From contig JAGCVZ010000002.1 in NCBI GenBank assembly GCA_017962125.1, forward strand, positions 17,136 to 81,135: a DNA stretch of 64,000 nucleotides, given 5' to 3'. The stretch is from Alphaproteobacteria bacterium (GTDB lineage: Bacteria; Pseudomonadota; Alphaproteobacteria; Rs-D84). The notes under the pieces are model-generated. The model was not told the DNA's origin. It did no database searches and saw only the letters and a list, made by a program, of their open reading frames with translations. The translations under genes were made by a program, and so were the position numbers. Of this stretch, positions 22,895-32,994 are shown one piece after another (position 1 is the first letter of the stretch; each line of letters begins with the position of its first letter).

Positions 22895-24514
22895 TTACTC
22901 TGTGACTTCAACAGAATCAATGTATGTCCGGCTTATGTTATCAAGCGGTACCGGTTGATAGTCTTCGGATGTTATAGAATCTGTATCATTTATTGGCAAC
23001 ACAGTTGTTGTATGAAACAGTATTTCATTATTATTTCTTTCCTCGGAATGATTCACACCATACGTTTTTGAGCGGTATTTGCTTTTGAAACGGTCTGGAA
23101 TTTTAATGTAATCAAGTGGATTGATGCCGTCAGAACTTAAAGGAATGTTTTCTATTGCAGAGGTGTATGTTCCGCTGGTTTTGTATATTGGTATTGTAAA
23201 AGAAGTTGCTTCGGGACGTGCAACAGATGCTGTCCCGTCACCATTTAATCGCATGATGCGCAACGCACGTTCATTTGTTCCGTCATTATGTAACCTGAAT
23301 AATCCGTTTATCCCCATATAACCACTTGGGTTTGTTAAATGATTATGTTGGTCGTTTCTTGAATAAAGTGTGCCTATGGCTAATATCGTCGATTCGTATC
23401 CGATTGTTGACATACGTGTTGGAAGGTTTCCTGTGGTAATTGAATATACGTTTTTAAAATCTTCTGGAATCTCGGGCAGTGTTGCATACATAGCCCCCAT
23501 CATTGTTAAATCGGATGCTATATCTGTTTCTTCCCATAATGGGGTTCCGTAAAACTTTGCATCACGAGTACCAACCCCGTAATAGCGTAAAAACGATGCC
23601 ATGGACTTTGTATCGTTTCCGTCACCAAGGAACAAAATAGAATCATATGGTAAATCGCCTAATGTATCGACCCTGTTCAAATTTTCAAGTTGGTGTGATA
23701 GAGAATATTTTTCCGGGGCACTTAGATTTTCATGATTAAGTATCGCAGATAAAATTTCTTTGCCGCGTGTATTTGCCGCACTTCGTGCCTTGTACATTGA
23801 TGCATCCAAAGCAGCCGATTTTATAGAATCCGTATCACGTTCAGTATAATAAAATATTCCAACATTATTCATATCATAAAAATCCGCCATTGCATTTGCA
23901 ACGTTTGCCATAATTGGTCCAGAAGCATTATTGGGCGCAATGGTAATAAATTTCTTGCCACCAGTTTGGGACATTTCTTTGACTATTGTTTCTATGATAT
24001 TTGATGGCATAACAGCCATACTTATTATCCCATCACCAACCGCCGATACATCAGATGTGAAAGACAAGGCTGGTGTGGAAGAGTTTTTCTTGTCGCGTAA
24101 TAATTTTGCACTATCAGCGAAAACAGGTCCGATAATCATCTCTGGATTTGAACTGATTACACGGTCAATCGTTTCATCCAAATTCCCGTTACCTGTATCA
24201 TAAAAATTTATTTGTAAACCATCAGGTGCGAATCGCATAGCGGCGGTTTCTATTCCAAGACGAATCGATTTGCCTGTTTTTGCGTTTGGGCCACTGGTCG
24301 GAATTAAAACGGCAATACTGTGTGCGGTATCGGATTGTGTCCCGTACATTCCGAGAAAATCCGTTCCGTATTGAAGCCTTGTTGGTGCGGATACTGGACC
24401 ATTTGGTTCTTCTGAGCGCCACACAGAACCCTTGTTGCCGTGACACGACGAAAGCAGTATCGCGAGGCATGTGAACTTTAAAATCTGTTTTATAATATGC
24501 ATTGAAAAATCCAT
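22895..24514 (-). CDS. Penicillin-binding protein activator (LpoA-like) lipoprotein
   Basis: 539 aa. The N-terminus has a lipoprotein signal (CLAILLSSC lipobox), followed by a periplasmic-binding-protein fold: SIAVLIPTSGPNAKTGKSIR, LGIETAAMRF, NPEMIIGPVFADSAKLL, and later FYGTPLWEETDI. This is the LpoA/type-1 substrate-binding pattern seen in outer-membrane activators of peptidoglycan synthases. The last ~100 residues are a low-complexity tail. The rsmI gene lies divergently next to it, the same neighbourhood as lpoA-rsmI in E. coli, which strengthens the call. M5 could be the true start. Confidence 0.8.
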   Translation of the reverse strand: MDFSMHIIKQILKFTCLAILLSSCHGNKGSVWRSEEPNGPVSAPTRLQYGTDFLGMYGTQSDTAHSIAVLIPTSGPNAKTGKSIRLGIETAAMRFAPDGLQINFYDTGNGNLDETIDRVISSNPEMIIGPVFADSAKLLRDKKNSSTPALSFTSDVSAVGDGIISMAVMPSNIIETIVKEMSQTGGKKFITIAPNNASGPIMANVANAMADFYDMNNVGIFYYTERDTDSIKSAALDASMYKARSAANTRGKEILSAILNHENLSAPEKYSLSHQLENLNRVDTLGDLPYDSILFLGDGNDTKSMASFLRYYGVGTRDAKFYGTPLWEETDIASDLTMMGAMYATLPEIPEDFKNVYSITTGNLPTRMSTIGYESTILAIGTLYSRNDQHNHLTNPSGYMGINGLFRLHNDGTNERALRIMRLNGDGTASVARPEATSFTIPIYKTSGTYTSAIENIPLSSDGINPLDYIKIPDRFKSKYRSKTYGVNHSEERNNNEILFHTTTVLPINDTDSITSEDYQPVPLDNISRTYIDSVEVTE

Positions 24515-24550
24515 TTTATTCTGTATTATTTTACTACAAAGGATTCAGAA

Positions 24551-25339
24551 ATGCAAACAGGGCTTTATATTGTTGGTACACCGATTGGAAATCTGGGCGA
24601 CATGTCACCACGCGCGGTGGAAATTTTGAAAAATGTTGATTTAATCGCGGCTGAAGATACACGTGTTTTTGGTAAAATAGCGACACATTTCAATATAAAA
24701 ACACATCGGGTATCTTGTCATGAACATAATGAACGCAAAGTTATTGGTGATTTGATAGAAAAAATTCAAAATGGCGCGGCAATCGCAATTGTAACAGATG
24801 CCGGAATGCCAGGGATAAGTGACCCTGGTTTTCGAATTGTGCGTGCTGCGCGTGAATCGGGGGTGCCGGTATATGTTGTGCCTGGACCAACGGCGGTTAT
24901 ATCTGCGTTAGTGCTTAGTGGTTTCCCAACAGACCGATTTACTTTCTGTGGTTTCTTTGATGAAAAAAAATTACGCGAAGACAATAAAATTCGTCATACG
25001 ATAGTTTATTATGAAAGTCCGAATCGAATTATGAATACCATTGCTGCGATGGCAAGGGTGATGCCTGAACGACAAATTGCCATAGTTCGTGAAATAACAA
25101 AAATTCATGAACAGGCTATAATTGGATATCCTGCAGATTTAATGAATATAGAAGCGCCCAGGGGAGAGATTGTCATTGTGGTTGCTCCAGCACCAGATCA
25201 TAAAATGTCAGATAAAGAAATATCTGATATTGTAAATGATGTTGTAGCAAATTCTACCAAGGCGGCGGCAACTGATTTGGCGGCGCGTGCTGGAATTTCA
25301 AAAAAAGAAGCTTATCGTAGATTAATTAAAAAGGATTAG
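24551..25339 (+). CDS. rsmI: 16S rRNA (cytidine-2'-O)-methyltransferase RsmI
   Basis: 262 aa. Methylates the ribose of C1402 in 16S rRNA. TP-I-G-N-L-G-D near the N-terminus (GLYIVGTPIGNLGDMSPRA), AAEDTRVFGKI, AIVTDAGMPGISDPG and VVPGPTAVISALVLSGFPTD are the tetrapyrrole-methylase-fold motifs of RsmI. The C-terminal KEAYRRLIK helix is also typical. engB follows 4 nt later. Confidence 0.96.
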   Translation: MQTGLYIVGTPIGNLGDMSPRAVEILKNVDLIAAEDTRVFGKIATHFNIKTHRVSCHEHNERKVIGDLIEKIQNGAAIAIVTDAGMPGISDPGFRIVRAARESGVPVYVVPGPTAVISALVLSGFPTDRFTFCGFFDEKKLREDNKIRHTIVYYESPNRIMNTIAAMARVMPERQIAIVREITKIHEQAIIGYPADLMNIEAPRGEIVIVVAPAPDHKMSDKEISDIVNDVVANSTKAAATDLAARAGISKKEAYRRLIKKD

Positions 25340-25343
25340 ACTT

Positions 25344-25898
25344 ATGATAAAGTTCGTCGGTGGTTTTGAAAAAGTGCATGATTTGCCGCAAACACAATTT
25401 CCAGAATATGCGTTTGCAGGGCGCAGTAATGTTGGAAAATCTTCATTGATAAATGCTGTGGTGGGGCAAAACATAGCACGAACATCAAATACGCCGGGAC
25501 GGACACAGACATTAAATATGTTTAATGTGAACGACAAAGTTATAATTTTGGATTTGCCTGGATACGGTTATGCCCGTGCGTCGCGTGCAGATACAGAACG
25601 TTGGATGTTGCGGTTTCAAGAATATATCATGACACGGCGACAATTAAAACGACTCTTTATATTGATTGATTCGCGTATCGGACCACGTACATCGGATATT
25701 GAATTGATAAATTTTTGCGATGTAAATGGTATATCATATCAGATTGTGTATACCAAAAAAGATAAACGTATACGTGAAAAATCACAAATGGTAATTTGTG
25801 CTGAGGAACATCCGGCAATGATTGATGATGTTATTGAAACTTCGTCAGAAAAGAAATATGGCATAGATAACCTAAGGGCAATAATTGGCATCAAGTAA
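25344..25898 (+). CDS. engB: Ribosome biogenesis GTP-binding protein YihA/EngB
   Basis: 184 aa. GTPase needed for large-subunit assembly. G1 AGRSNVGKSSLINA, G2 around TSNTPGRTQT, G3 DLPGYG, G4 TKKDK and the EngB-specific N-terminal FPEYAFAGRS are present. It overlaps addB by 14 nt if the TTG start of addB is correct. Confidence 0.96.
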   Translation: MIKFVGGFEKVHDLPQTQFPEYAFAGRSNVGKSSLINAVVGQNIARTSNTPGRTQTLNMFNVNDKVIILDLPGYGYARASRADTERWMLRFQEYIMTRRQLKRLFILIDSRIGPRTSDIELINFCDVNGISYQIVYTKKDKRIREKSQMVICAEEHPAMIDDVIETSSEKKYGIDNLRAIIGIK

Positions 25899-28413
25899 AA
25901 ATATTTTTTATGTTTCAAATCCCGCAAAGATTTTAGAAGGGCTCTGGCAAATTATGCAAGAATCCGGGGTTGATTTGACGGATATGTTGGTGTTTTTGCC
26001 AAATAGACGCGCAGTTCGCAGTGTTGAAAAAATGATTGTAGACAAGATTGGTCATGCAACGTTGTTGCCAAGATTAATGCCTCTTGGTGAAGGTATAGAA
26101 GATGTTGATTCAGATAACGAAAAAGAAATTGGGGTTGTATCAAAGCAAGAAAGGCTGGTTGCCACTGCGTATTTGTTGGCTTCTATTCCGACTATCAAAA
26201 ATATATCGAACGCATTACCTGTGGCTAGAACACTGTTGAATATGCAAGATTATCTTGAAAACAGCGATGTTGATATTGCTGATATTGATTGGACAAGTTT
26301 GATTGATGATAAATATGCCAAACATTTTCAAGATAAAGCACAAATTTTATCAATACTGGGACGTGTTCAAAATGAAGTTTTTAATGGACGTGATACTGAA
26401 ACAAAACGCCGGAATTGTGACGTATACAAATGGTGTGATTATGTTAAAAATATGTCGTACGATAATTCTTTAATTATTGTTTGTGGTTCAACTGCAAGTG
26501 TTCCAATGACAAGAAAACTTATGTCTGTTATTGCTGGTTTGCCGAATGGAAGAATAATTCTGCCTGGTAAGATTTCTGGGCGACAGGAAGATTTTGAACT
26601 TGATACGCATCCATATAATTCAGAGTATAAATTTCTTTCTGAAATTGGTGTTGATATATCGGATATTAATGAAATTAATGTTGGTGTATCGCATATCGAT
26701 TTTATGAATACGGCGTTTTCTAACGTATACAGCGATTTTGGTAGTTATGATTTGTCGAATTGTCATCTAATAGAAGCCGCGAGAGAATCCGAAGAGGCAG
26801 CTGTTGTTGGTGAAATTGTTACGCGTGCAATAGCAAATAAAAAAACGGTTTTGGTAATAACTCCGGATGCCGCTGGAAACCAGAGGTTAATGTCTGAATT
26901 CGAACGCAGGAATATTAGCGCTGATTTTTCTGGGGGACGTGTGGCAACGATGACATTAGCGGGCAGGGCGATTTTGAATTTGCTGGATGATTGGATAGAA
27001 TCAGATTGTCGTTTTTTTGATGAAGTATATTCAGCCAATAGTTTTGATTTGTTTGATACCATTGCTGATGTGGTTGACAGGTTTAATGATAATCTTGCGC
27101 CGGCTGTGGATTTTGAAACCCCTGAATCTATCGTTGTTTTAAGGGCAATAAAAAAGCTTTCTAATTGTTTGAAAGATAAAAAAATACAGGTGAGTCTTGT
27201 TGATGCGCGTGCTTTTATTGCGGACGCGTTAAGCGATGTGCGTGTCCGACCCCCGATAAACGATTCGGCAAATGTTGTGGTTTTGGGAACTATAGAGTCC
27301 CGAATGCAAACTGCGGATGTCGTTATATTGACTGGGTTGAATGAAGGAATGTTTCCGGCACTTGGATATGAAAATCCGTGGTTACCACGCAAGATATCAA
27401 ATCAAATTGGGTTGCCGTCACCAAATCACAAGGTTTCACTTATGGCTCTTGATTTTATGAATTTGTCTTGTGGAAAAGAAATTTATTGGTTGCGCAGCAA
27501 GGTTTCTGGGGGTGTGCAAACACAAGAATCAAGATTTATTTCGCGTGTCATTGTTGCGCAAGGAAAATTTGATGATGGTATGGCAACCGATATATTAAAA
27601 GTTGTTCGTTCACGTGATTCGGTTGAATTTAATCCACTTTGTTATGATAGTCCAAAACCACCAGCCGATTGGTCTGATGTTTATGTAACAGGTTTAGAAT
27701 TACTGATACACAATCCATATGCTTTTTATGTGCGACATATATTACGTTTGCGCAAACTTGATGATTACTGGGTTGGACCAGATGCACGTGATTTTGGTAC
27801 ATTGGTTCATGCGGTTATAGAAAAAGCATCTGAAAATGTTACAGAACAATGGTTAATTGATGAAATGGATAGGCAGGCATTAGAAGTTTTGGAACAAAAA
27901 AATTTGATATTTTATTTCTGGCACAGGCGTTTTCTTGAAATTGCGCCAATCGCTTTACAGATGTTACGTGAAACACCGGGTGCATTTAAAGAGATAGAAG
28001 GGGAAATTAGTATCGCTGGACGTAATGTGCGCGCACGTGCCGATAGAATTTGGGATGGTGGCGTTTTGGATATAAAAACCGGTTCGGCGCCAACAAAAAA
28101 ACAATTACAAGATGGAACAATGCCCCAGGTTCCACTGGAAGCATGTATGTTAAAAAATCGTGGATTCCGTTTTCGTGCAACCGTTAAAAGTGACATGCCC
28201 ATGATGCAATTTTTGCAATTAAAATCCGGGGATACAAAAATCATAAAATATGATGTTGAACAAACAGAAATTGCGATGAATGCGGCATATAGCAAGGTTA
28301 CAGAATTGTTTAATATGTATTCGGTCGGTGGCGCAGAATACAAATATATGCCAAATAGTGAGCCTAAGTATAAAGAATACGATGACTTTGCGCGGGCGGA
28401 AGAACGTGATTAA
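25885..28413 (+). CDS. addB: AddB-type double-strand break repair nuclease
   Basis: 842 aa, shorter than the usual ~1000 of alphaproteobacterial AddB. The N-terminus is the degenerate helicase-like part (SGVDLTDMLVFLPNRRAVRS), the middle has VVILTGLNEGMFPALGYENPW, and the C-terminus is the RecB-like PD-(D/E)XK nuclease: FGTLVHAVIEKASEN, then RARADRIWDGGVLDIKTGSA (D and D-x-K catalytic residues near 728-730), then PLEACML. It partners AddA in end resection before RecA loading. AddA is not adjacent, which is unusual. The start is taken as TTG at 25885; no ATG fits better. Confidence 0.9.
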   Translation: MASSKNIFYVSNPAKILEGLWQIMQESGVDLTDMLVFLPNRRAVRSVEKMIVDKIGHATLLPRLMPLGEGIEDVDSDNEKEIGVVSKQERLVATAYLLASIPTIKNISNALPVARTLLNMQDYLENSDVDIADIDWTSLIDDKYAKHFQDKAQILSILGRVQNEVFNGRDTETKRRNCDVYKWCDYVKNMSYDNSLIIVCGSTASVPMTRKLMSVIAGLPNGRIILPGKISGRQEDFELDTHPYNSEYKFLSEIGVDISDINEINVGVSHIDFMNTAFSNVYSDFGSYDLSNCHLIEAARESEEAAVVGEIVTRAIANKKTVLVITPDAAGNQRLMSEFERRNISADFSGGRVATMTLAGRAILNLLDDWIESDCRFFDEVYSANSFDLFDTIADVVDRFNDNLAPAVDFETPESIVVLRAIKKLSNCLKDKKIQVSLVDARAFIADALSDVRVRPPINDSANVVVLGTIESRMQTADVVILTGLNEGMFPALGYENPWLPRKISNQIGLPSPNHKVSLMALDFMNLSCGKEIYWLRSKVSGGVQTQESRFISRVIVAQGKFDDGMATDILKVVRSRDSVEFNPLCYDSPKPPADWSDVYVTGLELLIHNPYAFYVRHILRLRKLDDYWVGPDARDFGTLVHAVIEKASENVTEQWLIDEMDRQALEVLEQKNLIFYFWHRRFLEIAPIALQMLRETPGAFKEIEGEISIAGRNVRARADRIWDGGVLDIKTGSAPTKKQLQDGTMPQVPLEACMLKNRGFRFRATVKSDMPMMQFLQLKSGDTKIIKYDVEQTEIAMNAAYSKVTELFNMYSVGGAEYKYMPNSEPKYKEYDDFARAEERD

Positions 28414-29177
28414 TCAATTTTAATCATCAATCCGCAATGATCGGTTGGTTTTTCGTTACTTCGTGGCATACAATCAATTTCGCACTTTGTAATCATTTTA
28501 GTCGCCGTCTTGTTAGTCATAAAATAATCAAGACGAAGCCCATGGTTGTTTTCAAAGCTGTGCTGGCGATATCCATACCAAGTGTATCCAATTTCGTCGG
28601 GGTGCATTTTGCGCCACACATCGGTCCACCCGTCATTAAACCATTCTTGCAGTATTTTTCGTGCCGCAGGTGCGGAAATGCTTGAGCCGATATAGTTTTC
28701 AGGTTTCCAAACATCACGATCTTCGATTGCTACATTAAAATCGCCACCGATAATTACCGCTTCGGGTGAATTTAGATATTGTGAAATATATTCCCCAAAA
28801 GCCTTCATCCATTGGATTTTGTAATCAAATTTAGGTGATGTTTCAGATTCGCCATTTGGCATATATACATTTATGACACGAATATGTCCGTCTATTACAG
28901 TTTCAATAAATCTAGCATTTACATCGGGATAATTTGGTATGCCACGCACAGTGTCTTCAATAGAAAATTTTGAAAAAGTTGCAACCCCGTTCCAGCTTTT
29001 TTGACCAAAAACTTTGATATTATACCCATATTCTTCAAATATATTATGTGGAAAATTGGCATCTTCGACCTTTAATTCTTGAACCAAAATGGTGTCATAT
29101 TCGCCAGATTCAAGGGTTTTGATAAAAGTTTCCGCGTGGGCGCGTATTGAATTTATGTTTACAGTCAGTATTTTCAT
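28410..29177 (-). CDS. xthA: Exodeoxyribonuclease III
   Basis: 255 aa. AP endonuclease and 3'-5' exonuclease of base-excision repair. MKILTVNINSIRAH (metal-binding Asn), LVQELKVED (metal-binding Glu), the catalytic VIIGGDFNVAIEDRDVW (D-x-N), and the terminal PTDHCGLMI (catalytic His with Asp) are present. Convergent with addB, overlapping by 4 nt. Divergent from the acyl-CoA synthetase gene. Confidence 0.95.
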   Translation of the reverse strand: MKILTVNINSIRAHAETFIKTLESGEYDTILVQELKVEDANFPHNIFEEYGYNIKVFGQKSWNGVATFSKFSIEDTVRGIPNYPDVNARFIETVIDGHIRVINVYMPNGESETSPKFDYKIQWMKAFGEYISQYLNSPEAVIIGGDFNVAIEDRDVWKPENYIGSSISAPAARKILQEWFNDGWTDVWRKMHPDEIGYTWYGYRQHSFENNHGLRLDYFMTNKTATKMITKCEIDCMPRSNEKPTDHCGLMIKID

Positions 29178-29247
29178 GTTTGCAATCTTTCCTTTTTATG
29201 AATATAATAATTACAATATATTAGAAAAACAACAAGGATTTTGAATC

Positions 29248-30828
29248 ATGAATATGTTTCAATTTTTTGAAGGTGCGGTTAAAAAATGGCCTAATTATCT
29301 TTACCTGGTTCGTGAAAATGTCACGTTCGGGGATTTTATGAAAATGGTTTTGGCGCGGGCGGCGACACTTCATTCTATGGGGGTGCGGTCCGGTGATGTT
29401 GTTGGTATTTTGTCGCATAATATCCCGGCATTCCCGATGACATTGTTTGCAATATGGTATCTTGGCGGAACGGTGTTATTGCTTGATACGAATTTAACCC
29501 CATTTGAATATGATAATATGACGAAAATCACAAAGTGCAAATTTGTGTGTGCGGAAAAATCGTTCTTTTATAAAACAGAAGGTTTTCAATTCTTTGATAT
29601 TACTGGTGCGGATGAAGGGATAAATTCAAAATTAAAGCCGGCAAAAGTAAAAGATTCTGATATCGCGACATTGTCTTTTACGTCCGGGTCCACAGGAACG
29701 CCTAAGGTTGTGCCACTGACACATTATAACTTGATAGAATGTGCAAATTCTTTGCTTGATATGAAACAATGGTTCGAAGTTGGTGATGTGATGTATGGAT
29801 TTTTGCCGATGTACCATATTTTTGGTTTCGCAGTGGAAATTCTTGCAACTTTGCAGTATGGCGCAGGGGTTGTGTTACAACCTACGGTTAATCCGAAGGA
29901 GATATTGGCTGATTTTAAACGTTATCGACCACATGTTATTCCGGCGGTTCCGCGCTTGTTTGAAGTTTTTCGTAACAAAATAATTGACGGGATAAAGGCA
30001 AAACATAAATGGTTGTTGTTTTCGTTTGTGTTAAAGAATTCTAAATGGATGCGTAAAGTCGGACTGGGAAAATTGGTGGATTTGATATTTAAACCTGTCT
30101 TAGATGTGTTTGGTGGGCGCGTGAAGTTGGTAATTGCTGGGGGGGCGGCAACAAAGCCTGAAATTGAAAATTTCTTTGTTGATTTGGGACTTGGTTTTAT
30201 CCAGGGGTTTGGAATGACTGAAACAGTTGGGCCAATTTGTATTTCTAAACCATGCAAAGAACGCGTACCGTTTGCCTTTGGTGGACCAACAACGAATAAT
30301 GAAGTAGAAATTCGCGACAAGAACGAAGACGGTGTCGGAATCCTTTGGGTGCGTGGTAATCAAGTATTTAATGGTTATATGAACAATGACGAGGCGAATA
30401 AAAATGCTTTTGATGAACGCGGGTTCTTTAATACTGGCGATATGGTGTCTATGGATAAAAACGGCGAATTGCACTTTGCCGGTCGCAAGAAACAGGTGAT
30501 TGTTCTGGACAGTGGTAAAAATGTTTATCCAGATGAATTAGAGGGTTTGTTCATAAATATTCCCGGCGTGAAAAATGTCGCGGTGTTTGAACACAAGGTG
30601 AAAGATAAAACTGTGTCATACGGCGTTTTCAGTGTTGATAAAGATATGACGATGGAAAAACTTTCTGCGGCAATTGCGGCGATGAATAAAAAGGTTGCGT
30701 CTTATAAGTGGGTAACGCACTTTGCGATGACAACCGAAGATTTGCCAACAACCAGTACCCAAAAAGTCAAACACCACATTGTGCGGCAGAATTTGATTGA
30801 TGGAAAGTATCCGCTGCGTAAGGAATAA
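29248..30828 (+). CDS. AMP-dependent acyl-CoA (or acyl-ACP) synthetase
   Basis: 526 aa of the ANL adenylating superfamily. The P-loop-like TLSFTSGSTGTPKVVPLTH, GFGMTETVGPICISKP (A5 motif), GFFNTGDMVSMDKNG (A7) and the AGRKKQVIVLDSGKNVYPDE hinge followed by C-terminal TTSTQKVKHH (A10 Lys) are complete. It activates a carboxylic acid, probably a fatty acid, by adenylation. Its own small downstream gene starts 4 nt later. Substrate length is not predictable. Confidence 0.88.
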   Translation: MNMFQFFEGAVKKWPNYLYLVRENVTFGDFMKMVLARAATLHSMGVRSGDVVGILSHNIPAFPMTLFAIWYLGGTVLLLDTNLTPFEYDNMTKITKCKFVCAEKSFFYKTEGFQFFDITGADEGINSKLKPAKVKDSDIATLSFTSGSTGTPKVVPLTHYNLIECANSLLDMKQWFEVGDVMYGFLPMYHIFGFAVEILATLQYGAGVVLQPTVNPKEILADFKRYRPHVIPAVPRLFEVFRNKIIDGIKAKHKWLLFSFVLKNSKWMRKVGLGKLVDLIFKPVLDVFGGRVKLVIAGGAATKPEIENFFVDLGLGFIQGFGMTETVGPICISKPCKERVPFAFGGPTTNNEVEIRDKNEDGVGILWVRGNQVFNGYMNNDEANKNAFDERGFFNTGDMVSMDKNGELHFAGRKKQVIVLDSGKNVYPDELEGLFINIPGVKNVAVFEHKVKDKTVSYGVFSVDKDMTMEKLSAAIAAMNKKVASYKWVTHFAMTTEDLPTTSTQKVKHHIVRQNLIDGKYPLRKE

Positions 30829-30832
30829 AGAA

Positions 30833-31066
30833 ATGTGTTTCACTCTAAGAAATAGAAAAGAAATAAAAAACTCGGTGCCAGCCCATGTGATACCTGATAG
30901 TTTGGATTGGTATTTGGAAGAATGTCGCAAAAATGATGCTTGGTACGCGTATGCTAAATGGGTTTATGAACAGTTTGGCAATGAGGAAACAGCCAAAAAA
31001 CTACGGAAATATAATGATGCGATGAATGCTTTGGTTGAAGAGATTTTTGGCAAAAAAGCATATTAG
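30833..31066 (+). CDS. Hypothetical protein, 77 aa
   Basis: A small acidic/aromatic helical protein (starts MCFTLRNRKEIKNSVPAHVI; contains DSLDWYLEECRKNDAWYAYA) with no signal peptide and no known family. The ATG at 30833 follows AAGGAATAAAG and lies 4 nt after the stop of the acyl-CoA synthetase, so it is probably translated from the same message. It ends immediately before the convergent mnmE stop. Confidence 0.65.
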   Translation: MCFTLRNRKEIKNSVPAHVIPDSLDWYLEECRKNDAWYAYAKWVYEQFGNEETAKKLRKYNDAMNALVEEIFGKKAY

Positions 31067-32365
31067 TTATTTTCCCAAACACAATTGTGAAAAGGTCTTG
31101 TCAAGGATTTCGGCGGTGCCGATGGTGCCAAGTATTTTACCAATTGCGTCCGCCGCGTATCGCACGTGTTCTGATAAAATATCATAGTCGCCATTAAAAT
31201 CGTTCAATGCCGCAAATAATTCATCGCGTGCGGTTACCAGTAAATCGTACGTGCGGGCGTTTATCATTACCGCCGATTCGCCGTTATTTGTGATTTCTGC
31301 GATTCGGTTACGAATTTCGTGCATTAGTTCCGGCAACCCCGCACCGGTCTTGGCCGAAACATAGATTGCGCCCAGTATATCGTGCGAATCGATTGTGTCA
31401 GATTTATTTATTACCAAGATTTCATCTTTTGTGATTGGTGTAATTGAATCACCGATATTTACAATATGTAAAACTATATCGGCGTTTGCGATTTCTGTGT
31501 TAGTGCGTTCGATTCCTATACGTTCCACAAAATCCACTGTGGCGCGCAGCCCCGCAGTATCTGATAAATTCACCATGTATCCGTCAATGTCCATCTGTGC
31601 GGACACGACATCGCGCGTTGTGCCAGGAATATCAGAAACTATGGCGCGCGCAGAACCGACAATACGATTAAACAATGAGGATTTTCCGACATTTGTTTCG
31701 CCAACTATTGTAATATTTATTCCGCACATAATCGCACGTGAAACTTTGTAATTGCCCAATGCGCCGGAAACTGCCGTATAGAGCGTTTTCATTCTTCCCA
31801 AAATCTTGTCCGCAATGTTAGGTGGTAAATCGTCCGCATCATAGTCCGTCATTGCGGCGGCGTATGCGGAAATTTCCAACATTTGGTCGCGCCAATTTTC
31901 ATAGACCGCACTGTCGCCGCCCATCATGGAACGCAGGGCTGCGGCGCGCTGTTTGTCCGTCTGTGCATCAAGCAACGCAACAAGTCCATCGACATCGGAC
32001 AAATCCATTTTGTTGTTGTAAAATGCACGACGCGAAAATTCACCGGGGGTGGCGCCCCGCATATTGTGCCCGCGTAAAAATTCAAAGATTTTATTTATCA
32101 CCGCCGGTGCGCCGTGGCACTGAATTTCAATTATGTCTGTGCCGGTGAAACTGTGTGGCGCGACAAAATAAATAACAACGCATTGGTCGATAATTTCACC
32201 ATTATCATCGCGCAAGTTTGTAAAATATGCGTGCCGTGGTACTGGCGTACGGCCAATAATTTTTTTTGCGAATTTTTCTAAATCATTTCCGGATATTCGA
32301 ATTACTGCAACCCCGGATTTGCCGCGACCGCTGGAAAGCGCAAAAATAGTATCGTTGTTATTCAT
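31067..32365 (-). CDS. mnmE: tRNA modification GTPase MnmE
   Basis: 432 aa. With MnmG it makes the cm5U-type modification at the wobble U. The order is the N-terminal THF-binding domain (IFALSSGRGKSGVAVIRISG), a helical domain, the inserted G domain (GETNVGKSSLFNRIVG, DIPGTTRD, DTAGLR, NKSD), and the C-terminal catalytic Cys motif FSQLCLGK. ruvA lies 2 nt upstream on the same strand. Confidence 0.97.
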   Translation of the reverse strand: MNNNDTIFALSSGRGKSGVAVIRISGNDLEKFAKKIIGRTPVPRHAYFTNLRDDNGEIIDQCVVIYFVAPHSFTGTDIIEIQCHGAPAVINKIFEFLRGHNMRGATPGEFSRRAFYNNKMDLSDVDGLVALLDAQTDKQRAAALRSMMGGDSAVYENWRDQMLEISAYAAAMTDYDADDLPPNIADKILGRMKTLYTAVSGALGNYKVSRAIMCGINITIVGETNVGKSSLFNRIVGSARAIVSDIPGTTRDVVSAQMDIDGYMVNLSDTAGLRATVDFVERIGIERTNTEIANADIVLHIVNIGDSITPITKDEILVINKSDTIDSHDILGAIYVSAKTGAGLPELMHEIRNRIAEITNNGESAVMINARTYDLLVTARDELFAALNDFNGDYDILSEHVRYAADAIGKILGTIGTAEILDKTFSQLCLGK

Positions 32366-32367
32366 CT

Positions 32368-32943
32368 TTATCTGTTTCCACTTATTTCTTTTAATGCCAT
32401 CGGGACCAGTTTTGATACATTGGCATCAGGATTTTGTGCGACAAGTTTTTGTGCCATTTCGATTATGTCCATGCGGCGATAGCCCAATGCCTCTAACGCC
32501 GCCAGCAAATCGGGCAGTGCGCCCGTGTCGCCGGATGTATCAAATGCAAACGATGCGCCGCCAACCTTTGATTTAAGTTCCACTATGATTTTTTCTGCAA
32601 CCTTTTTCCCAACACCCGGTGCAGTTGCGATTGTTTTTGCGTCGCCGGTTGCGATTGCGGTCATCAGTGTATCGGTCTTTATAGTGCCCATTATCGCCAT
32701 TGCGACCTTTGGTCCGACACCCGACACCCCGTTTAGCATGTTGAATAAATTTTGTGCTGCAAGCGTTGAAAACCCGAACAAACGAATCGAGTCTTCACGT
32801 ACAACCGTTTCAATCCAAAGTGTCGCCGACGCGCCGTGGCACAAGTTTTCCGGCGTATATACCTTGTATCCGACGCCACCCACCATAAGAATAATGAACC
32901 CGTCATCAATATGTTCAACAATGCCTTGCAATTTTCCAATCAT
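32368..32943 (-). CDS. ruvA: Holliday junction branch migration protein RuvA
   Basis: 191 aa. An N-terminal OB fold (MIGKLQGIVEHIDDGFIILM), two helix-hairpin-helix motifs (LNGVSGVGPKVAMAIMG and ATAPGVGKKVAEKIIVEL), and the C-terminal UBA-like domain that binds RuvB (ALEALGYRRMDI). RuvA recognises the four-way junction. ruvC is about 2.4 kb away on the same strand; ruvB is not in the window. Confidence 0.96.
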   Translation of the reverse strand: MIGKLQGIVEHIDDGFIILMVGGVGYKVYTPENLCHGASATLWIETVVREDSIRLFGFSTLAAQNLFNMLNGVSGVGPKVAMAIMGTIKTDTLMTAIATGDAKTIATAPGVGKKVAEKIIVELKSKVGGASFAFDTSGDTGALPDLLAALEALGYRRMDIIEMAQKLVAQNPDANVSKLVPMALKEISGNR

Positions 32944-32994
32944 TTGCTATCCTTTGTCGGTAATTTTAATCTAATTAAATCAAAAGGTCAAATT

